The position numbers were made by a program, and so were the translations under genes. From a virus: DNA of 27,651 nucleotides. Positions 1 to 6,575 of this stretch are shown piece after piece. Numbering within the stretch: the stretch's first letter is position 1; each line of letters starts with the position of its first letter. The DNA lies in the IMG/VR virus record IMGVR_UViG_3300034073_000383, positions 1-27,651 of that record, one strand, 5' to 3'. The notes under the pieces were generated by a model that had not been told where the DNA came from, ran no database searches, and saw only the letters and a list, made by a program, of their open reading frames with translations.

Positions 1-19
1 TGTTGCGGTAAATAACTAA
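1..19 (+). CDS. terL: Terminase large subunit, 3' end only
   Basis: The window opens inside the last codons of a terminase gene. Bases 2-16 read V-A-V-N-N and TAA follows at 17-19, exactly as at the end of the complete terminase gene that stops at 15495. This is either the end of an upstream genome copy or the closing overlap of a circular or permuted 15476-bp genome. Confidence 0.8.
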
Positions 20-28
20 GATAAACGC

Positions 29-83
29 GGCGACCGCACGCTCTAACCTTTTGTCGGAATCGGATTAGTCACGTGCGGTTGCC
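29..83. other. Long inverted repeat between terL and portal; candidate packaging or regulatory site
   Basis: GGCGACCGCACG (29-40) is complementary to CGTGCGGTTGCC (72-83), 12 pairs including one G-T. Inside it, CTAACC (43-48) pairs with GG-TTAG (62-68) around one bulged A, leaving a 13-nt loop. No U-tract follows, so it does not look like a simple terminator. Cohesive-end sites of HK97-like phages often lie near the terminase gene, so a cos or packaging role is possible but is inference. An RNA hairpin controlling portal expression is the alternative. Confidence 0.55.
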
Positions 84-106
84 ACCTATATGGCAGAGTG
101 GTAACT

Positions 107-1213
107 ATGGCGATCTTTAACAAAACCCGAAAAGCAGCAATAAGCCCAGCGCCAAGCGTGGCAGCTGCGGTTGCTGGCGGTTACACAAGTAACGCTGCCG
201 GCGTAAGCATGATCGGCCAGTATTACAGTTATCAAGAAGGCGAAGCACGCAATCGCGCAATCAGCGTTCCGACAATTAACCGTGCGCGCGATCTCATGGC
301 ATCAGTCATTGGCTCAATGCCATTGCGAATGTACAACGAAATGTGGAATGGCGACGAAATGGAAAGCGTTTACATTGCTCCGCGCAGTTGGTTACGCCGA
401 CCAGACCCAAGCGTCAGTTTTCAATTTCTTATGAGCTGGACAATGGACGACCTCATGATGTTTGGACGTGCATTCTGGTACATCACCTCACGCACCGCTG
501 ACGGCTACCCTGCCACGTTCACTCGACTGCCAGCCGGCTCAATTACTACAACCGACATGGCTGGCCCTGTGTGGTTTGCGCCGTCGTCACAAGTGTATTT
601 TCAAGGCGGAGAATTAGACCCAGCAAACCTTGTGCAATTCTTGTCTCCAGCCCAAGGCCTGATCTACTCGGCACCTGGAGCGATTGAAACCGCGCTAAAA
701 CTTGAAGCAGCGCGCAACCGTAACGCATCATCAAGCATCCCTGCTGGCGTACTTAAGCAAACTGGTGGCGAACCATTGAGCGCGCAAGAACTTGCTGATT
801 TGGCAAGCGCGTTCAACGCCGCTCGAGCAACAAACCAAACCGCAGCGCTCAACGAATATTTGACATACACAGAAACAAACAGCACGCCAGACAAGATGCT
901 GTTGATTGAGGCATCGCAATATCAGTCGCTTGAAATGTCTCGTTTGGCAAATGTTCCCCCATATTTGGTGGGCGTTGCTACTGGCGCTTACTCGTACCAG
1001 TCATCACAACAAGCGCGCGCCGATCTGTACTTGTTCGGTGTCAAGTTGTATGCCGACGCAATCGCTGGCGCGCTGTCAATGGACAACGTGCTACCGCGTG
1101 GCACCTATGTTGAGTTTGATGCCGACGAATACTTAGAAGAAAACTTTATGGCCGACCGCGCAGACGACGAAGTAATTGTTAGAGAAAACACACAAGAGGA
1201 GTTAGCAAGATGA
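107..1213 (+). CDS. Portal protein (HK97 family)
   Basis: This protein would form the dodecameric portal ring at the capsid vertex through which DNA is packaged and to which the tail attaches. The sequence has the HK97-type portal signature RAISVPTINRARDLMASVIG near residues 47-66, followed by SMPLRMY, and a C-terminal acidic tail. Length (368 aa from ATG 107) suits small actinophage portals. A GTG at 98 is in frame and would add MVT; I prefer ATG 107, although neither start has a strong Shine-Dalgarno sequence. It follows terL after a 60-90 nt gap holding the inverted repeat. Its TGA overlaps the ATG of the protease-capsid gene (ATGA at 1210-1213), implying translational coupling. Confidence 0.9.
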   Translation: MAIFNKTRKAAISPAPSVAAAVAGGYTSNAAGVSMIGQYYSYQEGEARNRAISVPTINRARDLMASVIGSMPLRMYNEMWNGDEMESVYIAPRSWLRRPDPSVSFQFLMSWTMDDLMMFGRAFWYITSRTADGYPATFTRLPAGSITTTDMAGPVWFAPSSQVYFQGGELDPANLVQFLSPAQGLIYSAPGAIETALKLEAARNRNASSSIPAGVLKQTGGEPLSAQELADLASAFNAARATNQTAALNEYLTYTETNSTPDKMLLIEASQYQSLEMSRLANVPPYLVGVATGAYSYQSSQQARADLYLFGVKLYADAIAGALSMDNVLPRGTYVEFDADEYLEENFMADRADDEVIVRENTQEELAR

Positions 1214-2808
1214 TCAAACTAATTGCAGGAGAGTTCACACTTGACGCCGCCAAAGGCGATGCACCACGACGCACAATCAGCGGAACCGCAGTCCCCTACA
1301 ACGTGCCAGCAGTAGTTAGCGATGGCACAGCTGTGATCTTTCGCCCAGGCTCATTGCCAGTCGAGGGCAAAGCACCACGCCTATTTATGTACCACGACGC
1401 CAGCATGCCAGTAGGTGTAGTCACCGAGCGCGTGGATACCGAAGAAGGCATGTTGTTTAGCGCCAAAATCAGCGCGACAGCTCTTGGAAATGACGCTTTG
1501 GTCATGGCTATGGACGGCACCATTGATCAAGTGTCCGTAGGGATTAACGCCCTTAAGTTTTCGTACGACGAAGAAGGCACAATGATTATTGAAGAGGCTT
1601 CTTGGCAGGAGCTCAGTTTAGTTCCCATTGGCGCTTTTGGCGATATGGCGAACATCACCAAAGTCGCAGCGAGTATCCACCAAGAGCCCGAAGAAGTAGT
1701 GTTAAATGAAGAAGTAACCCCAGTAGAGGAGAAACCAGAAATGTCCGAAGTAAACGAAACCGCAGTCGAGGCAACCATCCCTACTGCACCAATTTTTGCA
1801 CAAGCAAAACGTCAATTTGATTTGCCAACACCAGGCGAATATCTCGCAGCAATGCACATCGGCGGAGAATCATTCCGCAACGTTGCAGCAGCAGTAAACG
1901 ACTACACCAAGTCAAAACAAACTGCACTACAAGCAGCCGCAGGTGACATCGCAACCACCAACACACCTGGTCTCTTGCCAGTTCCAGTTCTTGGCCCAGT
2001 ATTTCAAGACCTGAACTTTATCCGCCCAGTTGTTAATGCAATTGGCGCACGCGCAATGCCGAACGGTGGAGCATCAAAAACTTTTATCCGTCCAACAATC
2101 ACCACGCACACAAGCGTTGGCGCACAGGCTGCAGAGTTTGACGCGACATCAGCAACAACGATGGTTATCGCTGCAAACACGATCAGCAAAACCACTCTTG
2201 CCGGTCAGGTCACCTTGTCAGTACAGGACGTTGATTTCACCGACCCAGCAAGTCTCCAGATCGTATTGAATGACTTGCTCGGCGAATATCTCATCGCCTC
2301 GGACAACGTGGCAGCAGACGCAATTGTCGCTGGCGCAGCTGCATCAGGTGCAACCTGGACAGTAACCGCAAACGACCCATCATCATTGATCTCGGCAATT
2401 TACACCGCCGCTTACAACATGTTGCTTGACACCAACTTTTTGCCAGACCACATCTTCGTGGCTCCAGGAGTATGGCAAGCAATGGGCGCACAGTTGGACG
2501 CAGACAAGCGACCAGTATTCCCATACGTAGGAGCATCTGGCCTTATGGGCGTAAACGGAATGGGATCAGCAAACATCACGGTTGCAAACACATTCAACCC
2601 ATTTGGCTTGAACCTTGTTGCAGACCGCAACTTTGCTTCAGGAACCATGGTGGTAGCACGCGCTCAAGCAATTGAGTTTTACGAGCAGATCCGTGGGCTC
2701 ATGTCAGTTGAGTTGCCATCTACTTTGGGACGCAATTTCTCATACGCAGGCTACGTTTCAACGTTCATCGCAGACTCGACACAAGTACAAGCAATCACGG
2801 TTGCCTAG
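1210..2808 (+). CDS. Prohead protease-major capsid protein fusion
   Basis: One 532-aa reading frame joins two head functions. Residues 1-155 look like an HK97-type prohead protease (peptidase S78/U35). A candidate catalytic His is H62 in LFMYHDASMPVG, the Ser is S109 in IDQVSVG, and the family-like ELSLVP segment is at 134-139. Residues 156-200 are an acidic, low-complexity linker. Residues 200-532 look like an HK97-fold capsid protein (the FNPFGLNLVADRNFA region and a conserved C-terminus). A delta/scaffold role for the linker is possible. The RBS AGAGGAG lies inside the end of the portal gene. Fused protease-capsid genes are known in some small actinophages. The catalytic assignments come from motif position only. 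Confidence 0.88.
   Translation: MIKLIAGEFTLDAAKGDAPRRTISGTAVPYNVPAVVSDGTAVIFRPGSLPVEGKAPRLFMYHDASMPVGVVTERVDTEEGMLFSAKISATALGNDALVMAMDGTIDQVSVGINALKFSYDEEGTMIIEEASWQELSLVPIGAFGDMANITKVAASIHQEPEEVVLNEEVTPVEEKPEMSEVNETAVEATIPTAPIFAQAKRQFDLPTPGEYLAAMHIGGESFRNVAAAVNDYTKSKQTALQAAAGDIATTNTPGLLPVPVLGPVFQDLNFIRPVVNAIGARAMPNGGASKTFIRPTITTHTSVGAQAAEFDATSATTMVIAANTISKTTLAGQVTLSVQDVDFTDPASLQIVLNDLLGEYLIASDNVAADAIVAGAAASGATWTVTANDPSSLISAIYTAAYNMLLDTNFLPDHIFVAPGVWQAMGAQLDADKRPVFPYVGASGLMGVNGMGSANITVANTFNPFGLNLVADRNFASGTMVVARAQAIEFYEQIRGLMSVELPSTLGRNFSYAGYVSTFIADSTQVQAITVA
1741..2808 (+). CDS. Major capsid protein from internal in-frame start
   Basis: Codon 178 of the protease-capsid fusion is an ATG preceded by a near-perfect Shine-Dalgarno sequence AGAGGAG at 1725-1731, nine bases upstream. 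Initiation here would give a 355-aa capsid protein lacking the protease. This could supply the excess of capsid subunits over protease that assembly needs. The same SD, spacing and ATG are present in the second genome copy (17201-17219), although surrounding bases differ. Use of the start is inferred; it could also be a fortuitous AG-rich stretch encoding the acidic linker. Confidence 0.55.
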   Translation: MSEVNETAVEATIPTAPIFAQAKRQFDLPTPGEYLAAMHIGGESFRNVAAAVNDYTKSKQTALQAAAGDIATTNTPGLLPVPVLGPVFQDLNFIRPVVNAIGARAMPNGGASKTFIRPTITTHTSVGAQAAEFDATSATTMVIAANTISKTTLAGQVTLSVQDVDFTDPASLQIVLNDLLGEYLIASDNVAADAIVAGAAASGATWTVTANDPSSLISAIYTAAYNMLLDTNFLPDHIFVAPGVWQAMGAQLDADKRPVFPYVGASGLMGVNGMGSANITVANTFNPFGLNLVADRNFASGTMVVARAQAIEFYEQIRGLMSVELPSTLGRNFSYAGYVSTFIADSTQVQAITVA

Positions 2809-2829
2809 TAGAAAGGCGGCTTAACCGCC

Positions 2830-3462
2830 ATGGCTACATACACGGTTACCAACAAGTACCTGATTGATAACTTTGCCGTACTGCAATTACTGACCCCCTC
2901 GGAAATTGCAGTCGGCAGTTCAATCACGGTTGCTGGAGTAGACGCAACATTTAATGGCACCTACACGGTGCGCGCATTGCCACAGTATTTGTTTTTGGGC
3001 ATTGATACACAAGGCGACCTGCTATACGACTACGAATTGCCGATCGCTGATCAAGTGCTCTACGCCAAAACCGCTGACGACGTCGAGCGTGTCGCTGCGT
3101 CTGGCACCGTGTCCTATGCCCCAATTTGCACATGGGTAACAGCCTCAGACGTCATGACTTACCTTGGCATCACCATTGCCAACCCATCAGACGATTACAC
3201 GTTGCTTACGCAATCCGTGTCGGCAGGCAACCAGTTTTGCTATCGCAGACGACAGGAGAGCTCGTATATCGACTCCCTAACGACTTCACCGAGCGGTGAC
3301 GTCACTTTGGGCACGATCATGTATTGCGCCGCTCTATGGCGCTCCAGAGGGTCAATAGAGGCAACCTACGCCACGTTTGACGGCATGGGCTCGGCACCAC
3401 AGCAAAGCCTGACCCCGATCGTCAAGCAGCTGCTTGGCATCCCACGTCCAGCGGTTGCCTAA
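2830..3462 (+). CDS. Head-tail adaptor (HK97 gp6-like C-terminus)
   Basis: A 210-aa protein between the capsid gene and a tail terminator-like gene. Residues about 100-210, starting WVTASDVMTYLGI and with a helical SVSAG-FRRRQ section, resemble the helical adaptor proteins that bind under the portal. The N-terminal 95 residues (TITVAGVDATFNGTYTVRALP-type beta pattern) look like a small beta domain of unknown role. A short hairpin GGCGG-CCGCC (2815-2829) sits directly before the ATG in this copy and is not kept in the other. The final codons run into the next gene (TAATGG, one-base overlap). Function is from position and weak similarity. Confidence 0.6.
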   Translation: MATYTVTNKYLIDNFAVLQLLTPSEIAVGSSITVAGVDATFNGTYTVRALPQYLFLGIDTQGDLLYDYELPIADQVLYAKTADDVERVAASGTVSYAPICTWVTASDVMTYLGITIANPSDDYTLLTQSVSAGNQFCYRRRQESSYIDSLTTSPSGDVTLGTIMYCAALWRSRGSIEATYATFDGMGSAPQQSLTPIVKQLLGIPRPAVA

Positions 3463-3824
3463 TGGCCTACACCGACCTGTTTAACGAAGCGATTGACGAC
3501 GTCACCGCAACGCTGACGGCCGTGTCTGGACTCCGCGTAACAAATGACCCAACAAAGTTAATTCCTAATTCTGTTTATTTAGAAGCCCCAAGTTTTACAA
3601 CATTTGCTGGTAACGGCAACGTGGTGCGCATGGAGTTTCCAATTAAAGTTATTGGCTCTGGGCCTGCAGGTCTGCCGGTACTTAGATCAATCTTGAGCAT
3701 TGTGGCAAGCGTGCTTGGCTCATCAATAATCGTTATGAGTGGTCGTCCATCAAGCCTTGAAATAGGTGGCGCGCTATACCCGTGCTACGACCTTGAATGC
3801 GCTATCCAAGCCCAGACCTCGTAA
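3462..3824 (+). CDS. Tail terminator / head-tail joining protein
   Basis: A 120-aa alpha/beta protein. Its position immediately before the major tail gene and its layout are those of tail-terminator (gpU-like) proteins, which cap the tail tube and join it to the head. An N-terminal helix is followed by a strand at GLRVTNDP, a central hairpin and a C-terminal LYPCYDLECAIQAQTS. It overlaps the preceding stop by one base. No catalytic motif is seen. A generic minor head-tail protein is the alternative. Confidence 0.6.
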   Translation: MAYTDLFNEAIDDVTATLTAVSGLRVTNDPTKLIPNSVYLEAPSFTTFAGNGNVVRMEFPIKVIGSGPAGLPVLRSILSIVASVLGSSIIVMSGRPSSLEIGGALYPCYDLECAIQAQTS

Positions 3825-3880
3825 TCCACTACAAGCGAACATAAATAATCTAATATCAGAACAGAACTAAGGAGCATTAA
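3825..3880 (+). promoter_or_regulatory. Conserved leader of the major tail protein gene
   Basis: This 56-nt gap holds an AT-rich core (AAATAATCTAATATC) and a strong AAGGAG ribosome site. From the previous stop to AAGGAGC it matches the second copy (19313-19363) base for base, although the tail protein that follows is very different. A promoter or a translation-enhancing leader for a highly expressed virion protein is likely. I cannot place a convincing -35/-10 pair. Confidence 0.5.
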
Positions 3881-4306
3881 ATGGCAACATCAACTTACCT
3901 TTCAAACCCAGTCGTATTGATCGGCGCAACTAGCGCATCAACAACCGACATCACCGATATGGTTTCTGCATGCAGCCTCGTTGTCACCAAAGAGGCTCTT
4001 GAAGATACGGCGTTCGGTCAAAATTCCCGCACCATGACGGGGGGCCTCTACTCAAATAATTGCACATTGAGCATTTATGCCAGTTATGCAACAAGCGAGT
4101 CATATAGCGTTTTGTCGGCACTATTGGGCACCAAGTGTTATATCAAAGTCACTCCAGCGTCTGGTGCTAACACGGCAACAAATCCAGGGTTTGAACTAAC
4201 CGACACGTTCATGAGTTCGCTACCAGTCGTAAACGCAAATTTGGGTGAGCTTTCAGTTTACGAGATAGAGCTACAAGGCGGCTCGTACACAGTTGATGTA
4301 AGTTAA
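3881..4306 (+). CDS. Major tail tube protein
   Basis: A 141-aa mostly beta protein with the usual major-tail features: an N-terminal MATSTYLSNPVV, a DITDMVSACSLVVTKEALED segment, and a C-terminal ELSVYEIELQGG strand pair. Subunits would stack as hexameric rings to form the tail tube. It lies between the terminator and the chaperone genes, as in other siphophages. It differs far more from its counterpart in the second copy (137 aa) than its neighbours do, while start and end motifs are kept. Confidence 0.8.
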   Translation: MATSTYLSNPVVLIGATSASTTDITDMVSACSLVVTKEALEDTAFGQNSRTMTGGLYSNNCTLSIYASYATSESYSVLSALLGTKCYIKVTPASGANTATNPGFELTDTFMSSLPVVNANLGELSVYEIELQGGSYTVDVS

Positions 4307-4311
4307 TTCAA

Positions 4312-4324
4312 CGGCTCCAAGCCG
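4312..4324 (+). other. Small conserved hairpin after major tail gene
   Basis: CGGCT-CCA-AGCCG forms a 5-bp stem with a 3-nt loop just after the tail-protein stop. An AGGAG ribosome site for the chaperone gene follows. It is unchanged at 19789-19801 in the second copy. With no T-run it may be an mRNA-stability or weak attenuation element separating strong tail-protein expression from the next gene. Confidence 0.4.
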
Positions 4325-4338
4325 ACATAGGAGAAACA

Positions 4339-4638
4339 ATGAAAATCAAGTTGCAGTTAAAGCGCACGCCTGACAGCGCGCCCGAGTACTACTACACAAA
4401 CTTGTTTGTAGTTACCGAATGGGAACGGCTCGAGCGTCGCAACATTCAGCAACTATCGACCAACCCGTTGTACAGCGATTATTGCTGTTGGATGCACACG
4501 ATCTTGAAACTTAAAGGTGAGCAGGTTGGAGACAACTGGCGCGAATGGATTAGTAAGAACCCAGAGCTGGAGATTATTCCGGTATTGGATGAGACTGACC
4601 CAAACCCTACGGACGCGGCACCTACCGCCGCCAACTAG
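4339..4638 (+). CDS. Tail assembly chaperone, short form (gpG-like)
   Basis: A 99-aa mostly helical protein starting MKIKLQLKRTP and ending PTDAAPTAAN. It sits between the major tail protein and tape measure genes, where siphophages encode the chaperone that coats the tape measure during tail assembly. A clear RBS (TAGGAGAAAC) precedes the ATG. A longer frameshifted form shares its first 89 codons. Only a few residues differ from the second copy. Confidence 0.75.
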   Translation: MKIKLQLKRTPDSAPEYYYTNLFVVTEWERLERRNIQQLSTNPLYSDYCCWMHTILKLKGEQVGDNWREWISKNPELEIIPVLDETDPNPTDAAPTAAN

Positions 4639-4748
4639 CAGAAATACTGGTTGCGGTCGGTTGGTGGCCTAGCAACATTGTGTTTGACGCTCAAGACATA
4701 GCAACGGTCATTAAAGTGCTTAACGACGCAAACAAAAAACGGAGATAA
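4339..4748 (+). CDS. Tail assembly chaperone, -1 frameshift form (gpGT-like)
   Basis: A -1 shift at the slippery heptamer C-CCA-AAC (4599-4605) continues the chaperone into an open frame that ends at TAA 4746-4748. The product is about 136 aa. The added segment contains YRRQLAEILVAVGWWP, typical of the T domain of siphophage G/GT proteins, which binds the tail tube protein. The -1 frame has a stop (TGA 4596) immediately before the heptamer, so this is the earliest possible slip point. The 3' product ends one base before the GTG of the next gene. Confidence 0.75.
4599..4605 (+). promoter_or_regulatory. Programmed -1 ribosomal frameshift site CCCAAAC
   Basis: The heptamer fits X-XXY-YYZ in the zero frame (CCA AAC), and both tRNAs could re-pair as CCC and AAA. 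It is conserved at 20075-20081 in the second copy. No obvious downstream pseudoknot was found by eye. Confidence 0.7.
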
Positions 4749-4749
4749 C

Positions 4750-5262
4750 GTGGCGGAAGTATCGGCAAGGGTTGAGGTTGTAGGGCTCAAAGATGCCTTA
4801 AAGACCTTGAACAAGATTGACAAATCTTTGCGCCGAGAGATCACTAAGGATTACAAGCGCATTGTTCAGCCTGTTATTGACGACGCAAACAAGCTTGTGC
4901 CTACTGGCGTCCCGTTGTCTGGTATGGCGCGCAACTGGCAAACCCGATCAGGGTTTCAGTTGTTGCCGTGGATACCTGGCATGAAACAAAAGATTGCTGC
5001 CAAGATCAACACTCGAGCGATCAAGGAATACAACGGGAACACGACCAATGTAGGCACGTTTGCCATTCAATGGAAAGGCGCGACTGGAACGATGTTTGAC
5101 ACGTCTATGGCTGGCTCGCTTGGTCGTGCGCTAACTGCACGCTATGGCAGTCGTTCGCGAGTAATGTGGAAAGCGTACGAGCAACGCCAAAGTGATGTCA
5201 TGTCCGAGATGGAACAACTGGTCAAGCGCGTCATGGAAGAAGCGAACAGAGAGACCGCGTAA
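4750..5262 (+). CDS. HK97 gp10-like tail completion/head-tail protein
   Basis: A 170-aa basic protein beginning with GTG (GTGGCGGAAG) one base after the frameshifted chaperone stop. The pattern VEVVGLKDALKTLNKIDKSL followed by AANKLVP-type and gp10-like C-terminal helices matches the HK97-gp10 family, usually a head-tail connector component. It normally lies before the major tail gene. Here it sits between the chaperone and tape measure genes, so a tail-completion role at the tape end is possible. Its stop overlaps the tape measure ATG. Confidence 0.6.
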   Translation: MAEVSARVEVVGLKDALKTLNKIDKSLRREITKDYKRIVQPVIDDANKLVPTGVPLSGMARNWQTRSGFQLLPWIPGMKQKIAAKINTRAIKEYNGNTTNVGTFAIQWKGATGTMFDTSMAGSLGRALTARYGSRSRVMWKAYEQRQSDVMSEMEQLVKRVMEEANRETA

Positions 5263-6575
5263 TGGCAATCAATATCCCGATCATTTCAGAGTTTGACGGC
5301 AAAGGGATTAAGAAGGCTATTGCCCAATTTAAGCAACTGGAAACGACGTCAGAGAAAGCCCAGTTTGCAATCAAAAAGGCGGCGGTGCCGGCAGCTGCGG
5401 CCCTTGGTGGTTTGGCGTTGGCGCTTGGTGACGCAACTAAGGCCGCGATGGAAGATCAGCAGGAGCAGGCGGCGTTAGCGCTTACTTTGCAGAATGTGAC
5501 TGGCGCGGGAGCCGCGCAGACCGCACAAATTGAAGATCAGATTAGCGCAATGTCTCGAGCGTCTGGCATTGCGGATACCGAGTATCGCAAGAGTCTTGAG
5601 GCTTTGGTGCGCGGTACAAAAGACGTTGACCTTGCCATGAAAGACATGAACCTTGTCATGGACATCAGCACGGCGCTACAGATGGATTCAAGCACCGTTG
5701 CTGACGCGCTTGCCAAGGCATATCAGGGCAACTTTAAGGCGCTCCGATCATTGACACCAGAAATGGCAACAATGATTAAAGAAGGCGCAAGCCTAAACGA
5801 AGTCATGGACGTGCTTGGCGGTACATTCGGCGGAGCAACCGCAACCGCAGCAGACACCGCTGCAGGCAAAATGAAAATCTTGTCTAACTCCATTGGCGAA
5901 ACCAAAGAGTCAATCGGTGCGGCGCTGTTGCCAGTAGTCGAGGCCGTGCTCCCGATCTTGAACAAGTTTGCTATGTGGGCACAAGACAATCCGCAAGCAT
6001 TCTTGGCTATCGCTGGCGCTATCGGCTTGGTCGCCGCTGCAATCGTCGCCACAAACATCGCTATGGCGCTAAATCCGTTTGCCTTGATCGCTGCAGGCGT
6101 CGCGCTATTAGTCGCCGCGCTGGTCGTGGCATACAACAAGTTTGAGTGGTTCCGCACAGGCGTCAACGCAATCATCAACGGCATACTCGGCGCATTCGAG
6201 TCCGTCGTCAACGGTGCAATCATGATGGTCAACGGCATCATCCGCGCTTATAACGCCATACCAATTGCGCCAGACATCAAGACCATCCAGCACGTCAATT
6301 TGCCGTCGCTTGGTGGCACAGCAACACAGGTCGCTAGTCGTATGAACTTGCCACGCATGGCAGAGGGTGGAATTGTGTCAAGCCCTACCCTTGCGCTAAT
6401 CGGTGAGGCAGGCCCAGAAGCCGTCGTGCCATTAGACCGCATGCAAACAGGTGGCGGAATAACTATCAACGTCACAGGCGGACTTGCTACAAGCGCCGAG
6501 ATCGGTGAGTCGGTCGTTAACGCGTTGCGCGCTTATTCGCGTAGCGCTGGGCCGTTGCAGTTACAGGTTGCCTGA
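5262..6575 (+). CDS. Tape measure protein
   Basis: A 437-aa protein that sets tail length and is ejected with DNA. Residues 1-240 are Ala-rich helix, 247-268 and 273-290 are two hydrophobic membrane-type segments, and 369-391 carries the widespread tape-measure motif GGIVSSPTLALIGEAGPEA. At about 1.5 angstrom per residue this predicts a tail near 65 nm, short for a siphovirus. Its start overlaps the preceding stop by one base. In the second copy (440 aa) the N-terminal two thirds are nearly the same and residues about 300-360 differ. Confidence 0.9.
   Translation: MAINIPIISEFDGKGIKKAIAQFKQLETTSEKAQFAIKKAAVPAAAALGGLALALGDATKAAMEDQQEQAALALTLQNVTGAGAAQTAQIEDQISAMSRASGIADTEYRKSLEALVRGTKDVDLAMKDMNLVMDISTALQMDSSTVADALAKAYQGNFKALRSLTPEMATMIKEGASLNEVMDVLGGTFGGATATAADTAAGKMKILSNSIGETKESIGAALLPVVEAVLPILNKFAMWAQDNPQAFLAIAGAIGLVAAAIVATNIAMALNPFALIAAGVALLVAALVVAYNKFEWFRTGVNAIINGILGAFESVVNGAIMMVNGIIRAYNAIPIAPDIKTIQHVNLPSLGGTATQVASRMNLPRMAEGGIVSSPTLALIGEAGPEAVVPLDRMQTGGGITINVTGGLATSAEIGESVVNALRAYSRSAGPLQLQVA

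Larger units (their letters stand above)
1..127. repeat. 127-bp exact direct repeat, first copy
   Basis: Bases 1-127 are identical to 15477-15603. The first mismatch is base 128 (C here, A in the second copy). The repeat covers the terL end, the terL-portal intergenic region and the first portal codons. After the mismatch the copies stay nearly identical to about base 249, then diverge at many third codon positions. The offset of 15476 bp gives the unit length of genome A. Confidence 0.95.

Noticed and set aside
5723-6241. 172-aa minus-strand ORF within the tape measure gene
   Set aside because: Antisense shadow of an Ala-rich gene; interrupted in the other copy.
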